This document shows, one piece after another, positions 28,547 through 40,184 of a stretch of 64,000 nt of DNA. The first letter of the stretch is position 1; each line of letters opens with the position of its first letter. The notes under the pieces are model-generated. The model was not told where the DNA came from and did not search any database. It was given only the letters and a program-made list of their open reading frames with translations. This DNA comes from Plasmodium relictum (taxonomy: Eukaryota > Apicomplexa > Aconoidasida > Haemosporida > Plasmodiidae), in the NCBI RefSeq assembly GCF_900005765.1, contig NC_041684.1:528889-592888 (forward strand). Reading direction: 5' to 3'. Made by a program: the position numbers and the translations under genes.

Positions 28547-31500
28547 AATTATAGTTTTACTTTTTTGATTCAGTTAATTTACTTAAATAAATAAAAGTTC
28601 ATTTTTTCATTTTATAATTTATTCATTTATCTGAATAAATTTTAAAAGGTTAATAATGTTATAATTAATTTTTATAATTGTTCTTGTTAATTTGAAATAT
28701 ATATATATATATATATTATTTATATTAATAATATTTATGTGAAAATATATATTTTTTTGTTTTCATTATTAAATTTGTACTTTTAGAGAGAAATTCTGTA
28801 ATATATTATAACACAAAATTTTGAGTTCATTTAATTCTCTAAATTACATTTTTATAAAAACTCTAAAAAATATATTATCTCATTTGTTTTTTAAAAATAA
28901 AAAAATATGTTTTGAATAATGCTAATCTATTAATTTCATAAATAAGTGAAATTAATTCTGTCACATAATATTTCTTATTTAACCTCTTCAAAAACTTATG
29001 AAACATATAAAAATTCTTAAGTTTATTTTTCAAGAATTGTTATATTTCAAACACAGTAGAAATACAGAGAACAAGTCTATTTAAAATTATGGGAAATTAT
29101 GTGCAATTAAATATGCATACTTAACTAAAAAAAAATAATTTTTTTCCTGTTCTTTTTTTTTTTTTTTTGATATAGACAACTTCATTTAATGCTAAAATTA
29201 ATATTCTCAATTTTTTCTTATTTTACTTTATTTTATTTTTTTTTCAACATGTCAGAAAAAAAAAACCTAAAAAAATTATTTATTAAGATTTTATATTTAA
29301 AAATACTGCTTTAAAAAACATTTTAGAAAAAAATAACTTATAATATTTATTTTTGAAATGCAATATCCCTTTTTACTTTTTAAAGTTCCCTGTTTTTTAT
29401 ACTGCTAAAAAGGTTATTGTCATTTACAATTTCAAACTCTATTGAGTGTATTAAAACATTCACAATATAACTTAATCTGCTTATTTGGTTATTATTTTTA
29501 ATTTTGACAATTTTTTACAATTTTTTTTTTTTCTTATTACTCTTACGATAACTTTGTTTATCATTATCTAATATATTTTTCTTCCAATATTGAATAATTA
29601 TATGGAGGAATTTGATAAAAAAAAAGTCAATTTTTCACAAATAAAAATGATAAAAAAAAAATAGAAATAAAACAAATTAGAAAGGATAAAATAAAGTGTT
29701 AATACAATAAAAATTTAATGGATCCGTGTATTTTTTAATATATATAACTTGGACAATATTTTTATGGAAATGTGAATAATTAATAGAAGAATGAAATATA
29801 TTTTAACAATAAAAAAAAAGAAAAAAAAAGCATAAACAACAATAACCAATCTTACTATAATAAATGTGTATCAAATAAGATATATGTAAATTTATTTTTT
29901 AATTAATTATATTATATATGAATTATTTATTAAATAAAAATAAAAACTAAATCTAAAAATGCTTTTTTACAAAATATAAATATTTTCTTTTAGCATTTTA
30001 ATTTAAAATATTTGGTAGTTAATTTGCAAAGAAAATTAAAAATTTATAAACTTCATTATTTCTTTTATTTTTTATTATTTGAGTGTTCGATATATATAAA
30101 AAATATACACTTTTATACCTCTATATTTTTTAATATAAACAAATAATATCAAATATAGAAAAAAAAATGTATCAAATAAAAGTATTAATAACTTGGAGGA
30201 AAATAAAAAAAGAAAAAAAAAATTATCTATATATTTTAATATTTTTTTAAACTTTTTTTCTTTTTTAGTTTTTTTCTTTCCTTCTTTTTAATTAATTAAC
30301 GTAAGAAAAAATAATGAATTTATTAAAACATTTTTATTTATATCATATAAATGATTTTAAAGCAAAAAGTAAATAAATAGTGCTTTTTATTAATTGAAAA
30401 GAGCACTATTTTTTTTTTTTTAAATAAAAATATATATATTTTTCTTTTTTTTATATTTGAATAAGATTAAAATATGAAAAAATAAAACAAAGGAAAAAAT
30501 AGATACAGTTTTTAGATAATTTAATAATTAAAAAATATTTTGTCAATAAAATATTTAACACAGAGCAAAAAAAAAAAAAAAAAATATAAAAATAAGAAAT
30601 ATAAAAATGTCAAGAAGAAAATATAAAAATAAAAGGAAATAGGGTTACATTTTTATTCATCAAACATATATTGCTTCTGATTTTTTAAAGAATTAATAAT
30701 TTTCTATTTTTTTGCATTTAAATTTTTTTAATTTTATTTTTAAAAGTAATAAATTTTTTCATAAAAGTAAAAATAATATATATTAAGTGGGACAGAAAAT
30801 GACAATAAAACTTAAATGTAAAATTTCAAAAAGAATATATATATATATATATATAATAAATTTAAATTGAAAAAAAAAATAAAAAATAAAAATTACAATT
30901 GCCTTTTATTCCTGCATAATTAAAAAATTTAGTGATGCATTTTTTTTTTATTTATACGTGCATATAAAAGAGTGGAATATGCTAGCTAAAAAAAAAAAAA
31001 ATCAGAACAAAATTGTAAGTATAATGTGTGCATTTTTTTTTTTATATTATAGTGGTACAACATTTTAAATTATTAAATATTTTTTACTAATATTAACAAA
31101 ATATTTGTATTTATTTTTATTTTTGTGATATGAAAATAATTTAATACACAAAAATTATTTTTGATGTTATTCGAATAACTTTATACATTTTTTACAAACA
31201 AATAAAAATAAAGGTAGCAAGTAATAATATATGAAATTTTAATTTCTTAAAATTATTTTTCTTTGAATTAACAAAAAAAAAATTTTAAATAGAAAAATAT
31301 CTATAGGAAGCTAAATTATGGATAAAAGGAAAAGTATAAAAATATATTGATTTAACATTAGTATAAATATGCATAATATTTTTCTATTATATTACTCTTT
31401 TTTACATTGCTAGATTTTGCTTTTAAAATTTAGGAACAATCCTATAATTTTTTATTTAAATGAAATATATTACATATAAATTAAAAATTTATGTTCAAAA

Positions 31501-31954
31501 TATTGGTATATTTTACATTTATAAATTTAAATTAATATTCAATATATTTGCACTTAGCTCCTTTTAGCATTATTGATTTTTTAATTATATGAATAAAATT
31601 AATAAAAAATATAAAGAAAAGTATAAGTATATTAAAGAAAAAGAGAGTAATGCTAAAATATACTTTGGCATAATTACATTTATTAGTGTGAATTAAAAAT
31701 AAAAAATAAAGCCTCAATATCGAAAATTATTTTATTGATAAGATAATCCTGTTTATTATTATCAAAGTGAATATATTTATTACAAAAACTGATATTACTT
31801 CTATAATAATGGTTTATATGCCGTTTATATTAAGCATAAAAATTAACAAGTGCTTATAAAAAAAAAAGAAAAAAACTAAATTATTTTATATTATTAATTT
31901 TTTTTTTTTTATTAGTATTATGTTGAACATTAAAAAAAAATTCTCTACGAAATT
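27724..31954. other. 4.2-kb gap, mostly AT noise
   Basis: Promoter of the Asn-rich gene on the left and 3' side of the next minus-strand gene on the right. Contains the 53-bp (TA)n at 28491-28543, a 9-bp-stem palindrome at 28292-28313 (ATTAGTTTA, 4-base loop, TAAACTAAT), and a hairpin at 28933-28956 (TAATTTCA..TGAAATTA). Two coding-like patches on the minus strand (29380-29514 and about 31720-31850) are reported as findings. Confidence 0.5.
28491..28543. repeat. (TA)n microsatellite, about 53 bp
   Basis: Uninterrupted TA dinucleotide run, the longest in the window. Confidence 0.95.
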
Positions 31955-33120
31955 CTAAAAATATAAATCATTTGAAGCATCTATGTGAGATAATTTTACG
32001 CATAATTTATTTTTGCATTTCATATACAATGGAACAACTTTATTAATGAATTTATGATAACTTAAAAAATCTTCTATTTCTAAACATTTTGTTTTTTGAA
32101 ACAAAAAGTAAACTAATCTATTTGCGTAAGTATAATATTCTTGAAAAACAAAAGGCGCGAATATTTTAATTGCTGCATATCCGTTTGCTTCATTAACGAA
32201 TCCTTGCCATTCTATACAAAGCGAATTTTTATTTTTATCTTTTAAATTGAAAATCGAACTTTTGCTTTTCTTTTTATTCTCATCTAATAGTATATTATCA
32301 AACATAATATTTTGACTATTCCAACTATCTTTATCAAAGTTAATGAAATCATAAAATGAATCTGAATCAAATATATCTAATTTTTTATTTGTTTCTAATA
32401 TATCTTTATCTTTGGGGATGAATTTGCATAAATTAAAAAGTATTTGGTCTAATGTATCATCAGAAGGGAAGAAATAATATGCCCTGTTTTTTAGCTCTTC
32501 GTCTTCTGAAAATTAGAATATACGTGAATTAAAACAATTAACTTTTTCTAAAGTAAAATATAATAATTTAAGATAAGTATATAAATTTATTGTTATACAT
32601 TACAATCTTATTTTTTCTATATTTATTTCAAAATTTTAAAAAAATACAAAACAAAAGTTTACAAAATATATATTAATATTATACAAGCGTTTATACTAAA
32701 TTCATATTAGATTAAAAGAATTTTTATAAGAAAGCATACATAAAATTTAACAGAAGATTAATCTCTTGAAATTTGAAATATTTATAAAAACTAATATATA
32801 TATATATACATATATAAGCAAAAATATTACATGATGAAATTTGTATAAAAAAAAAAATTCTGACAAATTACATTGTCTATACAATAATTCATATAATAAA
32901 ATATATATATTTATCAAGGTATTTTGTATTTAAATGAGCATTGTTCAAATAAAAATTTACAATTTATATTTTAGCAAATATATTTGTATAAAAAAAATTT
33001 ACTGTTTATATATTTTTTTAAGGCATAAACTAAAGATTGTATTTGTTTTTTGTTTCTTTTAGGGGATTCCTTTGTATTTTTATTTTTTTCACCTATAGAT
33101 AAAATATCTTTTTTTTCCAT
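31955..33120 (-). CDS. Two-exon protein of unknown function, 222 aa
   Basis: Exon 1 is 33003-33120 (MEKKDILSIGEKNKNTKESP.., 39 codons + 1 base; donor GTAAAT). Exon 2 is 31955-32505 (acceptor TTTTCAG). Phases join exactly (AAC, then A|AA) to give 222 aa. The 497-bp intron is long for this window, so a missed small exon is possible. The C-terminal half is well mixed in composition: LCIEWQGFVNEANGYAAIKI, then FAPFVFQEYYTYANRLVYF and a C-terminal segment with KCKNKLCVKLSHIDAS. It looks like a compact alpha/beta domain with conserved Trp, Gly and Cys. No signal peptide or membrane span. I cannot name a family. Confidence 0.65.
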
Positions 33121-35194
33121 ATTATTATAAATATTTTAGATTTTATTTTAATATTCACTTTTGTTAATCTGATATAAAATTTGCATATATGTGTAGAAAA
33201 AATTAAAATTATATAAACGCAATAAATTTTTCAAAAGAAATAGTATGGAAGTTAAAAAATGCACATAAAAATATATTGATTTTTTCTCATTTTATAGTTT
33301 AATTTTTTAATTTTAATTTTTAACCAAATGGGGACTTATTTAGGTTACTAAAAAGTAATTGATAAAAAACAAAAAAATTAAATAAACATATATTCTTGAA
33401 AAATTTTCTATATTAAAAATTAGTTTAAAAGATTATTTTTAATATACTAAAGGATCAACAAAAAAGGAGTTTTTTAGAAACATTGATATATTAATTTCAA
33501 TTATATTTTTATAAATATTTATTCATTTTTTTTTTTGTTATGCTCAAAATTGTTAATATAATTTTTTAATTAAAATTATAATAAAAATAATAATGGCAAA
33601 AAGTATCTTGACAAAAAAATTATATATTATTAGATTTTTTCTAAGAATATTCTCTGTGTGACCTTTTGATTTTCTCTTATGTGTTAAAAAAAAATACCTT
33701 ATTTATTTATTTCATTTTTTTAAAATGGCATGAAATTTATATGAAAAAATACAATGTTTCAATTAAGAATATATATTAAAATATTAATGTAAGATTAATC
33801 TTTTTTTATTTTTACGTAACTTTCGTATGCACATTACTACATAAGAAAAAATATTTTTACTAATTTAGTTAAAAAAATTAAAAAAAAAAATATATACTGT
33901 TAGAAAATACATAAAAATTGTTTTTTTTAATTAATATACATGATACATCCTTCCAGCAAATGTTTACACTGATGTTTATTTTTATGACATTTGTTGTAGA
34001 TAAATACAAATATTTGTAATTATATATTTATTCACTCACATGTTTATTTTATTTTATTTTATTTAATTTTTTTTTTTTTTTTTGTTGTTGTAGTTCCTAT
34101 TTTAATTTTATTTCAATTTATTTAGAAATAATTTATCAAACTTTTGTAAATTTATGTCACATTTATTTTTACATATGACAAATCTTAGGAAATTAATGAA
34201 TGTTTACTAAAATATTTAAGGATATATTTATTTTTTTATTAGTATATAATTTTTTTTATAATAATATTTAGTTTAATTATAAAAATTAAACAAATATATA
34301 TGATCTCTAAATTTGCATTTCTTTCTTCTTTTAATAATATGAAGAAAGTAAATGTCTATATAAAAAAATGTATTTTTTAGTTATTAAAATACAAATTTTA
34401 GCAATTATTTTTTTTTTCAAAGTATTTTTTCTAGATTTTTTTTATATCTTTTTTTTTTAACATTTCAAATGACGTATATGTATGCATATATAAGTAATGG
34501 TACCATTTTTCTCTTTTTTTTTTTTTTGTATATTTTTTAATAAAATATAATGCTACAATAATTTTAACGTAAGTAAAATAATCTAAATTATTTATCTATA
34601 ATAAGCAGAAATAAAGTTTTACAAAAATTCATAAATTTTTAGAAATTTGTATTTATTCATTTTTTAGATTTGCATTTTATATAATTCTAATAAGTTTTTT
34701 CATTCTACATAATTATATATATAAATATATATACTTTTAAGTATTTTTTTAATTATATTTACACAAAAATTATACTTTTAAATTTTTCTAATTATTCTGT
34801 TTATATTTTTTGCTTATGCCTTTATTTTCTTTTTTATAATTAAAAATAATATAATAAAATAAAATTATAATAAAAAGTTATTTTTATTGTAATTAAAAAA
34901 TTGGTTTTTTATTTTAAAAATAATTTAAAAATATATATATGCACATATGAATAAAATTTATAAAAATATGAAAATTATGTATTACAAACATATTTCAAGT
35001 TTTTAAATTTTTAATGTAAAAAAAAATTTTATTAAACGATGTATCTTTAGAAAAATTAAAGAAATATTAAAAAAAAATTATATAATTAGAGATTTTCAGT
35101 ATTTTTATAAATTCTTATATATAATATATTAAAAATCAAACACTTGCATAAGATATAATTAAACATTTAAATATATTTAAAAAGAACAAAAAAA
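33121..35194. other. Divergent promoter region between the unknown gene and RPN9
   Basis: No gene seen. Poly-A/T and short (TA)n. Both start codons face outward. Confidence 0.6.
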
Positions 35195-36367
35195 ATGTCA
35201 TCAACAGAAGAAATAAATAAGTTATTGGATGAAAATGAAAATACATTGATTAATGAATTAAAAGAAAAATATAATTTTATAAATTTTGATGAAATAAAAA
35301 GTTACAAAGAAAAAAAATTGCATCATGAATTAACTTTAGAAATACAAAAGTTTGTTAATAATAAAAATGTAAATGTTAAAGATAAATTTCGCCTATTTTA
35401 CACATATTTATCTCCATTAATAAATAAACTAAAGAAGATAATTTATGCCGAACTATTATATATGGTGACTATTAGTTTTGATGCTAAATGGACAATTAAC
35501 TACTTAAAAGAATCAGAACAAAATTTAGAGAATGACAAAGATGCAATAATAATATATAGGTGTATATTAATTTTAAAATATATAGAACTAAAAGATTTTA
35601 AAAGTTGTGAAAACGAAATTGAAAATACAAAGAACATGTTACAAGGTGTAATTGGATTAAATGTAGCAGCCCATAAATTTTATAATTTTGCTTTAATGAA
35701 CTATTATAAAGTTTTAAATAAATCAGATCTTTTTGTTAAATATGCTCTTCTATATTTAGCTTATACACCTTTGGATGATTTAGATGAATCAGAAAAAGTG
35801 GAAATAGGAAAATATATTTGTATTCATTCAATTATAAGTGAAGATGTCTACAATATTGGTGAAATTATTCAATTACCACTGATAGATGTATGTATAAAAA
35901 ATAATGAGGAAACAGAATGGTTATATCAATTAATTTATGTATATAATGAAGGAAAAATTGATTCTTTTAATGAAATCGTAAAAAAATATGAAGCTAATAT
36001 TAAAAATACTATTTTAAAAGATTATGAAAAAAGCATGCTAAAAAAAATTACATTACTAGCTTTAATGGATCTAGCGTTCAGAAAAAAAAAACAAAGATCA
36101 GATATTTCTTTTACTGAAATTGCTGAGCATTGTAAAATAGATATTAAAGAAGTAGAAAAAATGTTAATTACAGCCAAAAGTAAAAATATATTAACTTGTA
36201 AGATTGATGAAATTGAAAAATCAGTAAAAATTACTTGGGTTAAACCAAGAGTTCTCAATGTTGACAAAATATATTTTATGAAAGAAAGTATTGATAAATG
36301 GATAACTCATTCTAAAAATCTTCTTACATATATGGAAGATATATCTGTTGAATTATTAATATCATAA
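35195..36367 (+). CDS. RPN9: 26S proteasome regulatory (lid) subunit RPN9/PSMD13
   Basis: Single exon, 390 aa, the usual RPN9 length (about 376-393). The N-terminal two thirds is a helical TPR-like solenoid (KFRLFYTYLSPLINKLKK; LLYLAYTPLDDLDESEKVEI). The C-terminal third is a PCI domain with its winged helix (about 270-360: LALMDLAFRKKKQRSDISF, then TEIAEHCKIDIKEVEKMLI, and VKITWVKPRVLNVDKI). 'W..PRVL' with the preceding 'R......f..Ia..c.....eVE.L...a' is the RPN9 PCI signature. The tail (KWITHSKNLLTYMEDISVEL) is the expected long C-terminal helix of lid subunits. Works in the 19S lid. Very little low complexity for this genome, indicating strong constraint. Convergent with Kae1 at the 3' side. 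Confidence 0.93.
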   Translation: MSSTEEINKLLDENENTLINELKEKYNFINFDEIKSYKEKKLHHELTLEIQKFVNNKNVNVKDKFRLFYTYLSPLINKLKKIIYAELLYMVTISFDAKWTINYLKESEQNLENDKDAIIIYRCILILKYIELKDFKSCENEIENTKNMLQGVIGLNVAAHKFYNFALMNYYKVLNKSDLFVKYALLYLAYTPLDDLDESEKVEIGKYICIHSIISEDVYNIGEIIQLPLIDVCIKNNEETEWLYQLIYVYNEGKIDSFNEIVKKYEANIKNTILKDYEKSMLKKITLLALMDLAFRKKKQRSDISFTEIAEHCKIDIKEVEKMLITAKSKNILTCKIDEIEKSVKITWVKPRVLNVDKIYFMKESIDKWITHSKNLLTYMEDISVELLIS

Positions 36368-36798
36368 AACATATATTTCGTAAGAATCCAAATGATATTA
36401 TATAAACAAATTAACTTTATTCTTTTTCTTTTTTTTCTTTATTACTTGGATATTTATATACATAAATATATATATGCCTCTAAATTTAAAAAAAAATTTT
36501 AAGGTAAATATAGATATTTTTTGATGTATTTATACAAGTGTAACAACATATACATATTTATTTATTACTTTCACAAGCATTGCATTAATTTTTTCTAGTA
36601 CATATTTAAAATAATAAAGTAAATCAAACTTTTTTTCTTAAAAATATTGAATTAAATAAATATAATATATTATCTTTTTCTCTTTTATAGTCAATATAAA
36701 TAAAAAATTTAATATAATTAAGTGTACAAAAAAAAAAAAAAAAAAAAATATGACTAGGCATTAATAAATAAGAATATTTTTTTGTTTAAGAATTTAAA
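36368..36798. other. Convergent 3' UTRs of RPN9 and Kae1
   Basis: 431 bp, poly-A at 36727-36748. No gene seen. Confidence 0.6.
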
Positions 36799-38655
36799 TT
36801 ATCTCCAAGTTACTAAAACATCATCTGTTCTATATCTTTGATGGATAGTTATGTTTTCAAAATTATAAATATTTTTATTTTCTGAATTCAAGTATTGTAA
36901 ATAGCCAGTATAGGCAATCATTGCACCATTATCAACACAATAACTGTGATCCATGAATCCAATTTTTATATTTTTTTGTTTTGCCATTTTTTTCATCATA
37001 TTTTGAAGGAATAAATTGCATCCTACACCTCCTACTATTATAACTTCTTTGCTATTTGTAAACGAAATAGCCCTTTCAGTTATCTCAATAAGCATACTAA
37101 ATATATGATGCTGTAAGCTATAGCAAATTTGTATTTTTCTTTTTTCCTCATCACTTAAATCAATAATTTCTTTTTCTTCTTCACTTGAGTATTTTTCGTA
37201 GAAATCACTATCAGTTTCTATTGAACAATCTTCTTCAGTATATCTATCATTATCTCCATAATTTTTTTTATTTTCACTTTTGTAAATAATATTATCTTCA
37301 TAATATGAATCTCCTTTAATTAATGAAACGTAACTTAAATTATTATTTAAGATATCATCAATTTTGCATATGGATGCATTTTCATTTTGAAGTGACTTTA
37401 TTTTGTTATCTTTTTCAAATTCCTTTTTGTCTTTATGATATATAGTATTATCTTCACTTGAATTATTAGAAGATGAAATATCTTTTTTTTCAGAAACATC
37501 TTCACTTTTTACTTCTATGTTATTATAATTTTTAAATTCTTCTTTTTTCAAATTTTTTTCTTCCACTTTCTCTTCTTTTTTCACTGATATATCACAAGAG
37601 TTATTTTCAGTTCTATATTTTTTCTGGATACTTTGATTATATTCTTCGTAATTGCTTTCTTTTTTATTATTTTTAAGATTCATTTTTATTTTCTTTATAT
37701 TTTTATTTAAATATTTTGAAAAATATTTGCTAATATAATAATCATAACCGCTAAAGGATATGTCCATTCCTTTAATAGTATATGGAAAAAAAAGTAATTC
37801 AGTATAATCATAGTTGTCATTATTTTTTATATCATTTACATCATTATTTTTATTGGTACATTTAATAGAGTTCATATTACTTTGTTTTAAAATTGAATTA
37901 TTATGTTTTATTTTAACAGAATTAGAAATATTAGTATCATTCATGTTTTTATTCTGCAAATTTACACATTTAAGCTTATTTTTTTCATTTAAAATATTTA
38001 AAGCTTCATTTTTTCTATTTTTTCGCTTTTTCAAAATATTTAGCATAAATTTTTTTCTAGCTAAAAGTTCAACATTATATCCTGGGGAAGGTAAATTAGA
38101 GATTTTAAGAATCCTTGCTGATCTGTCAATAATATTCCCAATAGCAATATCTAATGTCTCACCTATTATTTCATATCTCTTTTTGTGATTATTAAAATAA
38201 ATTATTTGTGTATTACTTCCACTTACGTATAGTATAATTGGATGAAATAATTTAGTTATAAATATCCCCATTTCTATATGAGCAACGCAATGATTTACAC
38301 CAATTACAGGAATATTGAAGAGTAAGGAAAAAATTTTGCAAACGTTATAACCAATATATAAAGCTGAACCTATACCTGGCCCTTTTGTATAGCATATTAA
38401 AGATATGTCTGTTATTTTTATATGCAGCTTTTTCAAACAACTTTGAATCATATCAATAATATAATATTTATGATGGGAACTAATTTCCCTTGGTATAAAA
38501 CCACATCCAATTTCAGAAACAAAAGTTCTTCTCATATTTACTAATATTTTCATATCTCCATCTATTATACTTATACCTAATTTGTTAGCACTTCCTTCTA
38601 TCCCTAATATATATTTAATATTTTTTTTTTTTACATTTATTTTGGTGTTATTCAT
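36799..38655 (-). CDS. KAE1: tRNA N6-adenosine threonylcarbamoyltransferase Kae1 (KEOPS)
   Basis: Single exon, 618 aa. N-terminus ILGIEGSANKLGISIIDGD is the ASKHA start strand. GPGIGSALYIGYNVCK (about 92-106), metal ligands H122 and H126 in NHCVAHIEMG, ILYVSGSNTQ, IDRSARIL, PYTIKGMDISFSG (about 293), VGGVGCN (about 540) and CVDNGAMIAYTG (about 580) complete the Kae1/Qri7/TsaD motifs. It makes the t6A base on tRNAs decoding ANN codons. About 280 residues of Lys/Asn/Glu/Ser-rich sequence are inserted in two places (about 208-285 and 315-500); archaeal Kae1 is only about 330 aa. Absence of an organelle presequence suggests the cytosolic KEOPS enzyme, not the apicoplast paralogue. Divergent from a TrmH-family gene. 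Confidence 0.93.
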   Translation of the reverse strand: MNNTKINVKKKNIKYILGIEGSANKLGISIIDGDMKILVNMRRTFVSEIGCGFIPREISSHHKYYIIDMIQSCLKKLHIKITDISLICYTKGPGIGSALYIGYNVCKIFSLLFNIPVIGVNHCVAHIEMGIFITKLFHPIILYVSGSNTQIIYFNNHKKRYEIIGETLDIAIGNIIDRSARILKISNLPSPGYNVELLARKKFMLNILKKRKNRKNEALNILNEKNKLKCVNLQNKNMNDTNISNSVKIKHNNSILKQSNMNSIKCTNKNNDVNDIKNNDNYDYTELLFFPYTIKGMDISFSGYDYYISKYFSKYLNKNIKKIKMNLKNNKKESNYEEYNQSIQKKYRTENNSCDISVKKEEKVEEKNLKKEEFKNYNNIEVKSEDVSEKKDISSSNNSSEDNTIYHKDKKEFEKDNKIKSLQNENASICKIDDILNNNLSYVSLIKGDSYYEDNIIYKSENKKNYGDNDRYTEEDCSIETDSDFYEKYSSEEEKEIIDLSDEEKRKIQICYSLQHHIFSMLIEITERAISFTNSKEVIIVGGVGCNLFLQNMMKKMAKQKNIKIGFMDHSYCVDNGAMIAYTGYLQYLNSENKNIYNFENITIHQRYRTDDVLVTWR

Positions 38656-39380
38656 TTTGCCATAATACTTCTGTGAAAAAAAATCTATAATGATTTTCTT
38701 AAAATAAGTTAAGTTGTAATATATTTATTATACTATTAAAAGCATATATATATATAAGAATAATCCATTAAAATAATTTTATAGTGAAAATAAATAATTT
38801 TTCATTTATTAATTTTTCGATATTTTAAATATAAAAAAAAAAAAGGAAAAATTAGATAAAATTTCTTTCTTTATTTAAACAAAAGAATAAAATAAAAAAA
38901 AATTCCTTTAAAACTATAAAAAAAAAAAAAAGGATTAGTTCTTCCTTTTTTAAAGATATAAAAATGTAGAGAAATTGAAATATAAAAACTAGTTTCTTCA
39001 GATGAAAAAAATTTTATTTCTTTATTTTTTTTAAAAGGCGTATTAAAACACATTTCAGAATATTGCTTTAATAAAATACTTATTTTTCGTATAAAAATAT
39101 TATTATTATTTTTTTTTTAATTTATTCAAATAAATACTTATTTATTTAAATTATTATTTATAAGAAATATATGAATACTTCATTGTTATTATAAGTTTGC
39201 TTAATTAAATACTATTATAAATAATATTATCTACATTATTTAGTGTCATTTATAATAACGTAATTATATAAAAGATAATTTGGATGGCAAAAATTTTAAA
39301 ATAAGAATATCAAAAATATTTATATATATTTTTTTAAAAATATAAATGGGAAAATAAATAATCTAGTTGTAAATAACGAT
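38656..39380. promoter_or_regulatory. Shared divergent promoter region of Kae1 and TrmH-like gene
   Basis: 725 bp between two divergent start codons, so it must hold both promoters and 5' UTRs. Poly-A at 38829-38850 and 38920-38932. A Lys/Phe-rich frame (38871-39053, minus) has no gene-like features. No specific factor site is recognisable. Confidence 0.5.
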
Positions 39381-40184
39381 ATGGATAAATTTAATGAAAC
39401 TGAAGTTATAGATGAAAATAATGAAATGAATGAAAATAAAGAAATAAATAAAATTGAAGAGATAAATAAAGAGGAAGAAGTAAGCAAAAGAGATGTAAGC
39501 ACGTACATTATGAAGAGTAAGGAAGAAAGCAAAAATTTGATTAAACATAATAATAAGAATCAAATAAATATGTATGTGGTAATTTATAACATAAGCAAAA
39601 AAAAAAATATTGGAAGCATAATAAGAAGTTGCGTTGCTTTTAATGTAAATAAAATATTTATTATTGGAAAAAAAAAAAAAGAAATAAGCTTTTTTGGTAA
39701 TATGGGAACATACCAATACATTTGTATTGAGTATTTTGATAATATAATAGAATTAAAAGATTATTTAAAGAAAAATAATATATTATTATATGGTTGTGAA
39801 ATAACAAATAATTCTATTTCAGTTACAGAAAAACCATTTATAAAAGATACAGCTTTTTTATTTGGAAATGAAGGTACAGGAATTGATGATAAAATTTTAA
39901 ATTATTGTGACAAAATTATTTATATTCCTCAATATGGAAATGGGACATCTTCTTTAAATGTTTCAATTTCATGCTCTATAATTTTACATAACTTTGCTAT
40001 TTGGGCTAATTATAAGGAAATTGAAATTAAAAATAAAAAATTTATTATTCAAAAATGTAAAAGCAAATTAGATAATTATTTATATCCGTCTGATGATTTA
40101 TTAAAAGAAATAAACAGTAAACGGCTTATGAGATCTGAGAAACAGAAAGATTATAATATAATTTCTTTGAGTGATCTATTATGA
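39381..40184 (+). CDS. TrmH/SpoU-family RNA 2'-O-methyltransferase
   Basis: Single exon, 267 aa. After a 45-residue acidic, Glu/Asn-rich leader the SPOUT fold begins: YVVIYNISKKKNIGSIIRSC matches motif 1 (N..N.G.iiR.c..f), followed by the motif 2 and 3 knot region FLFGNEGTGIDD (about 158), then CDKIIYIPQYGNGTSSLNVS and ISCSIILHNFA (to about 207). N, G and S of 'SLNVS.a..i.l' form the SAM pocket. These enzymes methylate ribose 2'-OH in tRNA or rRNA; the target cannot be told. No clear organelle signal, so cytosolic or nuclear is likelier. It shares a divergent promoter with Kae1. Confidence 0.9.
   Translation: MDKFNETEVIDENNEMNENKEINKIEEINKEEEVSKRDVSTYIMKSKEESKNLIKHNNKNQINMYVVIYNISKKKNIGSIIRSCVAFNVNKIFIIGKKKKEISFFGNMGTYQYICIEYFDNIIELKDYLKKNNILLYGCEITNNSISVTEKPFIKDTAFLFGNEGTGIDDKILNYCDKIIYIPQYGNGTSSLNVSISCSIILHNFAIWANYKEIEIKNKKFIIQKCKSKLDNYLYPSDDLLKEINSKRLMRSEKQKDYNIISLSDLL

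Noticed and set aside
28933-29035. Structured RNA from two small hairpins
   Set aside because: 6-8 bp AT-only stems are expected by chance at this composition.
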